NCBI GenBank assembly: GCA_025449115.1
Contig: JAHLKC010000001.1
Coordinates: forward strand, 248,001 to 312,000
Source: Chytridium lagenaria
Lineage: Eukaryota; Chytridiomycota; Chytridiomycetes; Chytridiales; Chytridiaceae
DNA length: 64,000 nucleotides
Reading direction: 5' to 3'
The notes under the pieces: model-generated
Databases searched by the model: none
What the model was told of the DNA's origin: nothing
The model's input: only the letters and a program-made list of their open reading frames with translations
Program-made: the position numbers and the translations under genes
Part shown: piece by piece, positions 45,473-56,716 of the stretch
Layout: every line of letters begins with the position of its first letter
How positions within the stretch are numbered: position 1 is the stretch's first letter

Positions 45473-46923
45473 CTCCCCATTTCCCCTTTATTGTTCCTTA
45501 TCCTGCACAGGAAGCAATACCCTTGGACGTGAAGTTCCGACTGATTCCGGGGTTTTTGCTGATTGAAAACTACATACCAATATGCTCCCAGGTTGCCTCT
45601 GTGCGCTTGGGGAATTTTTGTAAAACCCTTTTCTCTCGAGAACTAACTCTGAGAATAATGTTATCAATAAGAAAAGAAAATGAAAATCATGATTTTTCCG
45701 AAGAAGTGTATTGAATACCTCAGCATTTTTGCTAAGAACACAATACCATCCAGATACAACATGACGTGGAACTAATGCAGAAGGCATCTTATTGACTGTA
45801 ATGACTGGCTACATTCGAACAATTAGAGAATCAGTCGACAGCACGTCTCCAGAGCACATCTTTTGCGCCAGAGGCAATAATAAATACGATAACAAAAATC
45901 TTCTTATACAGGTACGCAATCCATATATGTTCAGTGTTGCTGCTGCTTTTTTAAAAACCCATACCTGCATGTAGATATAATTAAGAGTTGCAATAAGATC
46001 TTCTTGAATGATGGGTACGCACTCCATATGTTCAGTGTTGCCGCACTTTGTCCAATCAGGCTTTAAAGGCCATCATGATCTTGAAGGGTTGTAAGTTATG
46101 ATGAGGTTCGTTTGCCGTCATCCGCAACACCGGCATTGACGCATTAACGCGGGTAGATTATTTTTACTTGTGAAGTTAATATTTATTTTGAACCTTATCC
46201 ATATTTAATTCCAAAGCCCCCAAGAGTCAGTCAGTCAGTCAGTCAGTCAGTCAGTCATTGATGTGTAACCCTTTGACTATTAATAAAATGCATAGAATGA
46301 GAGTTTGTGATCACCATTGGTTATAAATATATGTATATACTTATTGATGGCCCATGTATATAGTTATTGATTATGTATCAGTATATATTTATTAATAGTA
46401 ATTAATTATTTATTTATTTATTCATCAGATAAACACTCTCATCGATTAGTGTTTGATATGTAATGTAATGTAATGTATGTAATGTAAATATGATGTTATG
46501 TAAATATGAGTTAGTAAATAAATACACAAAAATATAGTAATAGTATTTAATAGATATTAAACACTACTATGTATCCTATCCATTAATTAATATTTACTTG
46601 TTATATTACTATATATAATTATGAAATAACCTTTTTGAGCCCGTCTCTACTCTTTCTTTTATCACATTCACATTTAATTGTCATCTATAAAAGAGACGCC
46701 TCTCTCTCTCTCCCTCCCTCCCCACCCATCCTCCCATCCATCCATCTCTCTCTCTCTCTTGCTTGCTTGCGTTTGGAATAAACACGTCATCACATACCTA
46801 TCTATCCATCTACTACATCATCATCATCAACAACAACAACAACACATCATCATCATCATCATCATCATCATTCTCATCATCAACAACACACATCATCACC
46901 CACCCATACATCATCCATCCATC
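45473..46923. other. Gene-poor stretch with repeats
   Basis: No complete gene supported. The minus strand at about 45730-46060 has short spliceable pieces (for example KCGNTEHMECVPIIQEDLIA) that overlap an imperfect direct repeat at 45893-45945 and 45996-46044. A GTCA repeat (46226-46257), a TAATG repeat (46459-46486), AT-rich spacer (46300-46640), and CT, CCAT and CATCAT tracts (46700-46925) follow. The CT tract probably marks transcript starts for the next gene. Confidence 0.5.
46226..46257. repeat. (GTCA)n microsatellite
   Basis: Eight consecutive GTCA units. No spacers, so it is simple sequence and not an array. Confidence 0.9.
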
Positions 46924-47104
46924 ATGAGTAGGTTAAAGGCCTTTATTGCTGCTTTCGTTACTTGTCCTTCTTCTCATCGTCCATGCTGCTCCCTTCTTTT
47001 CATTCTTGCTTTCTTTTCCTCACCCAACCTTCCCTTTGTCCGCTCCTTTCCTTCATTATGTTCCTGGTTTTTCCTCTACTTCTTCTCCTTCCGTGCTGTT
47101 AAGG

Positions 47105-49214
47105 ATGCAAAGGCATGCTGGTGCTGTTGTAGAAAAGAATGCACTTGAACGCGATTGTCTTGCTGTTGCTGCGCCTCCTCATACTACCCTCGTCTTTAGA
47201 ACCTTCTCTAACCATCAATTATCTGCATTAACTTCTACTTCAATTGAACCTACTCTCGCTACCTTGAAATCTCGTTGTGTAATCAACTTTACCAACCACC
47301 TTCTTTCCCATCACCCTCCACGATTTTCCAATCGTCGAATCGTCCATTCGCATTTTTTTCAAAACGCTTCATTCATCACACCCACGCTCTCGCCCATTAG
47401 CCGTCGAAATTGCACCTTCACCAGCCTCTCTTATTCCCTTCTTGGAAGCATCTCGTCTTTGGCCAGGTCTTGATTCCGATGCGCTCGCCTCTCTTGCCGC
47501 GCAGATGGACCAGGTCCTCCTTGGAAAAGACGAGGTCCTTTGCCGTGAGGGTGAGGTCACTGGCTTCTTGTACGTCATTGCCATGGTTCTCTGGATGTCG
47601 TCAAGGCCGTGCCTAAAGCAGAAGAAGGAGCAAAAGAAGAAACCGTTAAACTCATCACCCTTCAACCCGGAGAGTACGCTGGCGAGTCAACGCTGGTCAG
47701 TCATTGTTCTTGGTTTTTTTTAACCGCGTAATACCTACTCATCTTTATGGCTGTAGATTGAAAGGAACTCCCTTGACCGCACCCTCGTTGCCTCTTCGGA
47801 AACCAACCCGGATTTTGAGGCTTTCCATCGCATCTTTCCGTAAGCTTCTCGACACCAACCCCCTCATCTCCAACGCCCTTCTGCGCGGCCTCTCTGCCGA
47901 GCTCCGCTCCTTCCGTACCGTCCTTGCTCGCTCTTTGGCTGCCCTGTTTTTGCCTCTCCTGCCCTTGGCGTCAAGCGCCGTGACAGCCTTGGCAAGAAGT
48001 CATCAGTTCGCGTCACCAGGATGGCAGTCTTTGACTTTATGAAGCACGAGAAGTCGTCCTTCGAGGCGGCTATCGACAAGTTCAGGAAGGAAAAGTTGGA
48101 TGCGGAGAAGGAGGCTCTTGAGATTGTTTACCTTGATTGCAAGCTTGGACCACAAACTGTTGGTCTTGCCGCCGGATGTCAGGTGAGACTTAGTACACTG
48201 CTCTATATTAGCTGTCTCTATTATCAGTCTACAAAGGAGTTTAAATTAATCCTACTTATTAATGTGCAGGTTGTCTGTATCTTTGTGAACGACAACGCGA
48301 ACGCTGAGGTCCTTACACTTCTTGCATCACAAGGCGTGAAGCTCCTGACGCTTCGTTGTGCCGGCTTTGACAACGTGGACTTGAAAGCCGCCTCCGCATT
48401 AGACATTACTGTCACCCGCGTCCCCGCCTACAGTCCCTACGCCGTTGCCGAATTCGCCGCCACCCTCTGCATGTCCCTGAACCGCAAGATTGTGTCCGCG
48501 TCTGGTCGCGTCCGTCAAGGCAACTTTAGTCTTGCCAACCTGGTTGGTTTTGACCTTTACGGCAAGACGGTTGGAGTTATTGGGACTGGAAAGATTGGAC
48601 AATGCTTTATCAAAATCATGCAAGGATTTGGGTGTCAGGTGCTGTTGTACGATGCGTACCCTTCGAAGGAGGTTGCCGGGTGGGAGAATTGCAAATATGT
48701 CGAGTTGGATGAGCTTTTGGCAAAGAGCAAGATTATATCGCTTCATTGCCCGCTTCTTCCCTCTACAAAACATCTGATCAATCAAGAGAGTATTGCCAAG
48801 ATGCAAAAGGGTGTCGTTCTCATCAACACTTCAAGGTAAGGCATATACATGTTATCTTACTGCACTCAAAACATCCGGACTAACCCATCCTTTTTTTTAA
48901 AAAAAAAATGTAGAGGCGGCCTCGTCAACACACAGCATCTTATCCAAGCCCTTAAATCCGGTCACGTCTCGGCTGCCGGTCTCGACGTGTATGAGAACGA
49001 ACGCTCGCTCTTTTTCGAAGACCACAGTGGCAGTGTCATGGAAGACGACGCCTTTGCACGTCTCCTCTCCTTCTCCAATGTCATTGTGACGGGGCATCAA
49101 GCCTTCCTCACTGAAGAAGCTTTGGACAAGATTGCGTCAGTGACTGTTGACAACATTTATGGATATTGCGTTGATGGGTTGAGGGGGAAGGCGCTTGAGA
49201 ATGTTGTAATGTAG
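47105..49214 (+). CDS. Cyclic-nucleotide-binding domain joined to D-lactate dehydrogenase
   Basis: The N-terminal CNBD reads FLEASRLWPGLDSDALASLA, MDQVLLGKDEVLCREGEVTG FLYVI, GSLDVVKAV, and the phosphate-cassette-like LITLQPGEYAGESTLIERNS, then LDRTLVASSETN. The cassette Glu and a following Arg are present. After LLDTNPLISNALLRGLSAEL R, a basic linker (KRRDSLGKKSSVRVTR) leads to MAVFDFMKHEKSSFEAA, the N-terminus of NAD D-lactate dehydrogenase. GKTVGVIGTGKIGQ binds NAD, the Arg is in LINTSRGGLVN, the Glu in GLDVYENE and the His in VTGHQAFLTEEALDKI. This signature is D-LDH rather than other 2-hydroxyacid dehydrogenases. Frame corrections near 47580 and in a T run near 47955 are needed, so the fusion itself depends on the second. 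D-LDH could alternatively start at ATG 48021. The start at 47105 is the only in-frame ATG upstream; the N-terminal 100 residues are uncertain. Confidence 0.72.
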
Positions 49215-49658
49215 AAAGCTGTTTTGTTTTTTTTTGGCCTTTTTTTTGTTTTTTTGTTTTTGTATCTCTTGCTTTCTCTCAACCCCTGTTGCATAGTTTG
49301 ATGCATTTGAGCGTTCCTCTCGCTTCCTTCATTCCTCTTTGTACTTTTTTTTTTGGTGAGGTGTTTGTAATCCTTGTGTACGCGTTTTCTTAACCGTTGT
49401 TGTCGCTTTTCGTCTCTTTGCCGTGCTGAGAACAAGCAGTTAATATATTCCCATATTCACGTGCACGTCAAACATTTATTTTTTTTAATATATAGTTTTG
49501 GAGTATGGCGACTCTGAAAATATCAAAGAAGAAGCATTAATATGGTTGGGCTAAAAAAATATTGGATATAATGGTGTGTATGGTAAAGCTTCTTCAGGAG
49601 CGTTAAAAACAAGTGATATAAGGGGAACAAGGCCCGTTGGAGATATGCATAGGTGAAA

Positions 49659-52600
49659 TTAAGCTGTATATGTTGGATCTAGGCCGAAAAACGAAAACAT
49701 AAGAGGGATTGAAGGACGGTGGCCTTGACGCCTGACCCTTCCTCCAAGCAACATTTGAAAAAGAAACAGAATCCGCTTTAACTTGTAGAAGCTTCCACTG
49801 GGTTCAAACCCAGATGACACAATATAGACTTGATTTTCCCCAACGTGACAGGTTTCGTAACATGGAAACTTTACGTAAAAAAAAAAACGCGATATGAGGG
49901 GGGATTGAAAAAGGTCAGTCAGCGCAACACAAACATCACGAAAAGCCAGAAAACTCACTCTGCACCCGCATCCATCGTCGCATCCATATCCGCCTGCATC
50001 GCATTCGCCGTCAATGATAAAATCACTGGCCGATCCTTCTCCTCAGGCCAAGCCACACAAGCCCTTCTAACAGCCTCAAGTCCATCCATGACAGGCATCA
50101 TGACATCCATAAACACCACATCAAATTTGGTGGCATGCATGGCATCCAACGCCTCCTCTCCATTTGAAGCCGTCGAGCAAGTCATCTCAATCTGAAAAAC
50201 TTTGCGTCCAAGATCTTTGAGAATCTTGCTCAGCACCTTTTTGTTGATGGCGTCATCGTCAACTGTGTGTGTGTATATGTTGTTGTTGTTTTTTGTTTTG
50301 CAATTCAACGTATCAGACTTTGCCAAAAAATAAAATATGTACATATTTAAAAAAAATTAAAGAAGATTAGACATACCAACTAAGACCTTCACTACAGTTG
50401 GGTCGGTCTGAATAATCTTGCGAATGATGTGGATCTCATGGCTTTCGGTGCTTCCCGGTGTTGCTCCTGAAATCGTTGCCATGGCTTTCCGTGTCGCAAA
50501 CGGGAGGTCACCCGAATCTGCAGGTTTTCGCAAGTCTCTTACAGATCTCAGCTGTTCCAAAGACGTGGTTTTGGGCATAGTGAAGGAGCTTTTATCGGCA
50601 ATGGCTGATAATGCCGTGTCAAGATTGGATTGAGGGATTGAAGAAGGAATGGAAGCGAACTGTTGCGGCGCTGATGCCGATGTGGAGGGGTCTAAAGATG
50701 TGTTGGATGGTAGGGGATTGGTTTCAATGATGTTGGAGGTTGGGATATCTGAGGTTTGGCCAAATTCCATTGACCCTGTTTGTGCGGCACGAAGCCCCGC
50801 CATAGATATAGACATGGACCGACGTTGCATTTTAATCCACTCCAGCGCGTCGCCGGCGGAATCGGCAATGGATGGTGGATACGCGGCTGCGGCAGCTGCG
50901 ACGGCTGCGGCAACGTGTGAGAGGCTCGAAGAAGATTGCCGCGCGGATGATGGTAATGATGCGAAACGTGTAGAGGTTGGGATCATGGAAGGGGTTTCAG
51001 GCGTGGATGTGATGGTGGAGGGTGAATGCGTGTGGGGTTGAGGACAGACGACTCTCACGGTGGAGCCTCTGCGTGAATTTGAGCGAGAGGAGTTGGCGGA
51101 AGGCGCTGAAGGGGTTATGGCGACATCACCTGATGCAGAGATGGGACGAACGACGGGAATATTGAAATGGAATCTTGCGCCACGGAAACAACCGCGTAGG
51201 GGTGAAGAAGTTTTTAGAGGTTGATATGATGACGAGAAAGTGGGAGCTGGGAGGATGAGACCGAGGCGTTGAGGGATTTAGATATTCGGGAAACTTCGAC
51301 AGCTTCGAAAAAACGCGGCGGTTCTGGTGTGGGGTTTGTGAGGGCAGATTCGAGCTCTTTAAAGGCTTCTGAGGGAACAGGAAGCTTCAGACGTTTAAGG
51401 GTCGCAATGTCTCGCGCAACAGTAAACGGGGTTTGGGCTGGATATGCCAGCCGTGACACCATCGGATCCAATTATATCTTGTGCATCATGAGACGCACCG
51501 GATGCCGCGCCAATGTACCCGTCACCATACCAAATCCCCCCGCCAAGGAAATCGAGAAGATTTTTGCAGATGCTTAGACCAAGTCCACTTCCTCTTGCAG
51601 CCTCCTTACTGGCTGGATTGATTTGAGAAAACTTTTTGAAGAGTTTGCCTTCCTCTTCTAAGGCAACTCCACTTCCTTGGTCGCAAACCGAGAAGAGAAG
51701 TTGTTGTTTACCAGGTTCCCTGGATGATCTGGCGGATTGAACCTCAAGCTTCACTACAGATCCCATTGGTGAAAACTAATTTGAAATAGAAGAGTGAGTG
51801 TGGGACTAAATGATAATTCTGATCCCAAACATAAATTCTTTTAAAAAGGAAACAAAGTAACTACCTTGATCGCATTTCCTATCAAATTGATGCAACACTG
51901 TGTAAGCTTGGCTGCGTCGCTTACAATAAAATCCGGCATATCTCTAAATTCTTTATCCTCATCCTCCGAGCCAAACGGCGAATCCCCAAGCCAATATCTT
52001 CCTGTATCCAATCCCTCCGCGACGAGGTTAACATCCCCACAATCATCATACATCCGTTTAACCCATCGGGAAGGCTGCTTTAGCCCAATCGTCTCAGGTT
52101 GCAAAGCGTGAACCGCCGGCATAGACTGCCTCCGAAGCATCGTCCTGGGCGTTACCAGAAGAGTATCCGTCGGTCGAACATCAGTGAATTCGCCTGATGT
52201 CGAATGCATGAAAGTAGATCCCGCGTTTAAAGAGACAGGCTTGGTCTGCTTTAGGGAGCTGCAAGGTATGTGAAGAACACGCTGCCACTGATCATGTGGT
52301 GGGTGGTTCAGATCAGGAATGATGGAAGGGGAGAATCCATCGCTATCTTCCCGTGACCCGAGACCACGAGAAACAAAACTTCGTCTTCGATTTGCAAGAG
52401 AGACACGCGAAGCTTGATTTGAAAGGTCATCACCGCTTTCTGCATGAACGGAAAGGAGTCGACCACCGTAAAGAACAATGATGGTCACTTCCTTTTGGTT
52501 TGCAATGTGTTGGCAAGCACGAACAGCTCTCACGATACAGGAAGATACTTCCATGGGGGACTTATTGAAATCCATTTTGCCAGCATCAATTTTTTGAAGA

Positions 52601-54981
52601 TCCAGCACCTGTTTTCATCAAATGTTAAAACCGTAGTATAGAATGCAAAACTCCGCCTTACGTTGTTAACCAAGTTTAAAAGAAGTTGAGAAGATGACAT
52701 GACAATCGACATAGTGTCCATGGCATCCTTAAAGTCAAGTTTCTCCATCTCAATTGTTCTCCCTAACGGCCACAACGTCGTAATCAGAAAAGAAAAGAAA
52801 GATGGAACTAGCCATGCTTACCAATTTTGCACGCCAACTGTGCCTCAGAAAATTGGCTGAGAACGACAGAGGTGGCCCCCATAATCCCATTAAGGGGCTG
52901 TTTTGAAAGACATTAAGCTTTTACATTGAAGTAAAATTCAGCCTACCGTTCGTAGCTCATGGCTCACAAGGGTCACAAATCTAATTTATTAAATTGGTTA
53001 ACATACGGGGTTAAAGCTAGTAACAAAAAACTCACTCATTTTTCATGCGGGCTGCAGCTTCCATTTCTGCTTCAACCATTTTCTTATGAGAAATATCATG
53101 CATGCAAACGACGACATGCTGAAGGCTTGCCATCGGCGGATATAGGCGTCGCATCACAGCTACCCAAAAGGTCCCGCTGTGCCGCATCATCAGCAAATCA
53201 TCCTGTATCTGTGCTCCCCGCTTTAGCTTAGACGAAATAGATTTTTGGAGCCTTAAATGCCGCGTTTTCTTCATTTCCGGCTGACTTCAACCATTGTAAC
53301 ATATTCTTCTCGAAGTTGTTGGCTGTTACTTCGAGGGGTTCCACCATGATGGGTTTGGCCTTCAATCGCAAGGGCAAAAAGGGCTTTACCGACAACGTCG
53401 TCAGTGCTGTACGCGGTGGACCGGAAGAAACTCTCGTTCGCCCATTGGATATTCAGTTCAGGGTCTAAAACCACGACCATGGTGTTGGTTTTGCGAACTA
53501 TGAGTGAAAAGAGCTCGAGTTCGCCTTGAAGTCTTCTTCGTTGTTGGAGTTCAACTTCTAGCTGCTTGTTCGCGTCAACGAGCTCCGCTGTTCGTTTCTG
53601 AACAATGTCTTCGAGATTATTGCGAAGCGTGGTCAAATTCTTCATGGCTTGTTCGTAAGGCGTATTATCCATGCTTATGCCAACGATACCTTTTATATCA
53701 TTAATACTTGAGCAAATGATTGTTTATTACAATTAAATTTCCTTTTTCGTCCTTTATTGGGCAGTCGGTCACTTGGGCTTATTTCCTGTCAAAACGAAGC
53801 ACGCCTTCAACCAAAACTTACCAGGAAAATAAAGATCTTCTTTGTTTTTGCAAAGAAAAGTCCCTGTCCAACTTTTTCCTTCCCTGATTTGCTTCATAAT
53901 GGTTGCGGCAACTTCTACAGGAAATTGAGTTTCTCCTAGTCTGCCTATGAATGCTTTACCTTGATTTACCTTTGTGATAAGCGGTATTGGCTTTCCAATG
54001 TTGTCAGGGAGTAGTCCATAAAGAACCCACGCCCAGCGATTAAAATACGTGATATTAAATTTCATATCACTGACTATTATAGCCTGTTGAATAGAATCTA
54101 ACAAGAATGACTTGAAAGCGTAATCTTTGCGATCGAACGGTGTGTGAAGTTTTCAGTTTCAGTAATGGTGATAATTACATCCTTCTCCACATCCCACGGA
54201 GAATGAATGTCAAAGATGCAATGTCTCCGTGGCTTCTCCTCCCTCTTAAATGTTAATTTTTGAATCTGTTCACCGCTCGAAAGTTTGACGTCAACACTTT
54301 GCAAAACACCGTCAATAGAGTCAAAGTGTCTTGAACTGCTTTCTTGATCTTTTGCGTCAGAATCAAAAGCCACACGAGATTCAATGTCTGCGGAAACACC
54401 AAAAGGGCCTAATCGCACATGTGGAAGAACAAAACTAGATTCGGTCTTGTAGGTCACTGTCGAAGGGAACGACTCCTTTCCAAATAGGTTCGCTTTCACA
54501 AGCGCATTACGTATGGAAATCACGACGGCCAAACAATCTGAAATCGCTACACAAGAGCGTTCACCCACGGTGAGTGCCTCTCCAACTCGAAACCCAAGGA
54601 GTTCTGCAGCTGCATTTGCTTTGGAGATGGTACCTCCGACCGGATTGATCAGTATGCATGCAACTGGTGCATCGTCATCAGGAACTCCCCCTGATTCACC
54701 GGCGATGCTTTTTCGTGATGAGATGCCATTCTTGGATCTGACTTCCGAGAAGTGGCCGTTTGGAAATTTAACTACTTTTCGGGTCTCTTGTGTGAGTCGG
54801 AGTGATGGAAGCTCATCAATCTGGAAGGTATCAAGAGGTTTTTGTTCCGACGAGTGCTCCGAGTACCATCCCTAGAAACCATGAGGTTAAGTAATTTTCG
54901 GGCCAAGCATCCTGAACATACCGTATGATCCTCCCTCTGCCACTGCTCGTCATAGTACGCTACAGCGTCATTCTCCTCCAT
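49659..54981 (-). CDS. Hybrid histidine kinase with multiple PAS domains and C-terminal receiver
   Basis: Soluble fungal-type sensor kinase; no membrane segment is seen. It starts MEENDAVAYYDEQWQREDHT V. A PAS-like region contains VACILINPVGGTISKANAAA ELLGFRVGEAL. A second PAS is FLLDSIQQAIIVSDMKFNIT YFNRWAWVLYG, then coiled coil LRNNLEDIVQKRTAELVDAN KQLEVELQQRRRLQGELELF. A third PAS reads NTMVVVLDPELNIQWANESF. The H-box is FVTLVSHELR-TPLNGIMG, split by an intron. HATPase: N-box TQCCINLIGNAIKFSP, G1 VCDQGSGVALEEEGKLFKKF SQ, G2 RGSGLGLSICKNLLDFLGG. The receiver has VDDDAINKKVLSKIL and phospho-acceptor VVFMDVMMPVMDG, then LSLTANAMQ and DAGA, followed by an intron. The last exon (YIVSSGFEPSGSFYKLKRIL) is unclear and the usual Lys-Pro is not seen. 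The 3' limit is tentative. Confidence 0.83.
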
Positions 54982-55224
54982 GGGGCAGCTGCTGTTTATT
55001 GAAGCAAAACGATAAGGTCATGCATACAATGGTGGTCCGACCTTTTCCACGAGCTTTACTGATTTCCGAGGAGAAATGCAGATGCAGGATACAGGCTTGT
55101 CAGCACTTTGTTTTTATTTATATTTTAATATTTCTAATTTAAGGAGGCGACGCTTTATGGCCCCGAAGCTTAAAGCTTTGGATTTGGCGCTTCAGTATCC
55201 GAGTATTTAGCGTTGCGCTCGAAA

Positions 55225-56239
55225 CTAACAATAAGACCCATTTGTCTGATTGGAAACATGTGAATCAGCCGAAGGAAAAGCACGTCTGGCAAAATAGCCC
55301 CTAAGCACTATCCACTTACCTGGACATGGCAACCAAGTTTCCTTCTTCATCGTATATGTCGCAATCTGTTTCAAAACGTCCTGGGGAAGACATTGACGCG
55401 TGAGTGAAAACCACAGGATAGCATCAAGCTGGATTAGCTCACCGTTAACCACCGTTCTCGACTGAGTTATAAGAGCAAGCCAGCCGTTCTTAGGCTTTTG
55501 TCTGTAATGTATAGAAAGTTCCATGGTGGGAAAGTAAGATGACTCAAATTCCTTGTGGATCTTGACGGAGTCTGAGGAGCGTTGGGGTGAAAGAATCCGC
55601 AAACATGGTCAACGAGAGCAGATCCGGCTCCCGATGATCCGTGAATCTCAACCATTGTTTTCTCACCGCGCCGGCGGGGAGGTCTTCGGGATAACGTTGC
55701 TTCAAGTACTTTCCTATGCCCTGTCGAGCCCATGGAAGGTCCACTGGATAGATCCTGTCAACTTTAAGTTCCTCGACAGTCTCGATTGGAGGGAGCTTTC
55801 CTTGCATTGGAATGCTAATGCCTTTTTCTTTCGAGTGGTCACCCATGTTGTCACAAGATGTATGACCGCGGTCCATTTTTCCCCTTGATCTACTTTTTGA
55901 CTAAGAATAGCAGTGGCTGTCGAAAATTGACGGCCGCTCTTGAGGATCTCAACTTCAATCCGGCATGGCTCGCCCTTTCGAGACGGCTTTAAGAAATTGG
56001 CTGTGGCGATAATAGGATCTTTGTGAATGTGCTTAAAGACTTCCATCACAGCTCGCATAGCTAATAAATTCATATTAAAATAGATGAAATGAAAGGAACA
56101 TTCTTACCGATGCTCAGCGATATTCTCCTAAAGGTACAAATCCTATGTTCCAGTCGGGAGGAACCACACCCTCATATATGCTCTGGGTTCCCTTTTTCTC
56201 TAAAAATCTGACAGCTGTCGCTCTCTCAAAGTCTGACAT
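55225..56239 (-). CDS. Acyl-CoA thioesterase-like protein (double hot-dog, 4HBT_3 type)
   Basis: Starts MSDFERATAVRFLEKKGTQS and continues YEGVVPPDWNIGFVPLG, then ISLSIAMRAVMEVFKHIHKD PIIATANFLKPSRKGEPCRI EVEILKSGRQFSTATAILSQ, the first hot-dog, with the HPDP-like KDPI and the GR-x-FS strand. The second half reads FPTMELSIHYRQKPKNGWLA LITQSRTVVNGELIQLDAIL W and LVAMSRRAFP, the usual end of fungal thioesterase-like superfamily proteins. The family hydrolyses acyl-CoAs; the substrate here is unknown. A frame break near 56125 and one or two further down (55390, 55560) need correction. It lies 244 bases upstream of the kinase gene on the same strand. Confidence 0.78.
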
Positions 56240-56716
56240 CGTTCTTGTTGGATATTTGGTTTAAACTTGTTAAGGGGTGCGAGAAATAGGTAGCTTGGGT
56301 TGAGGCTGACAAATGCAGGAGTAATCCCGAACTTTGTGATAAGAATATATATACAGCGCCTTGCGAGTTTCTAAGATGCAACAGCGACCGTAGGCTGAAG
56401 TTTTTGCCTTGAGCGGTTCGTTGCTGGAATTACAGAAGTTGAGTTCGAAAAGAGGGGTGAAATGCCATGCTTCCCTTCAACTGATGTAATGTAGCTGGTG
56501 TATCGGCTCAATTCTTTATCCATCATTCTTTGACTGACAATCCCTCACTACAGTGACATTACATGATTGTCAGGATTTGCAAGTTCAAGGTTGTCACCCC
56601 TCTTGTTCCCCTCACCAACAACCACCCTTCAACCCTCCTTACATAGAGCACAGGACCGTTCCATCGTAGACTAGAAATAGTCTATTATTTGGTACTTCTC
56701 CAAAAACAACGGCAAG

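Noticed and set aside
46226..46257. GTCA repeats as a possible CRISPR-like array
   Set aside because: Units are contiguous with no spacers, and the host is eukaryotic.
46946..47104. Upstream in-frame extension of the CNBD/D-LDH gene (LLSLLVLLLIVH...)
   Set aside because: It has no ATG in frame and is pyrimidine-rich leader-like sequence; the ATG at 47105 is preferred.
49801..49820. GGGTTCAAACCCAG resembling a tRNA T-arm (B box)
   Set aside because: It is a self-complementary 12-mer. The loop size is wrong for a T-arm, and no A box or acceptor stem fits on either strand.
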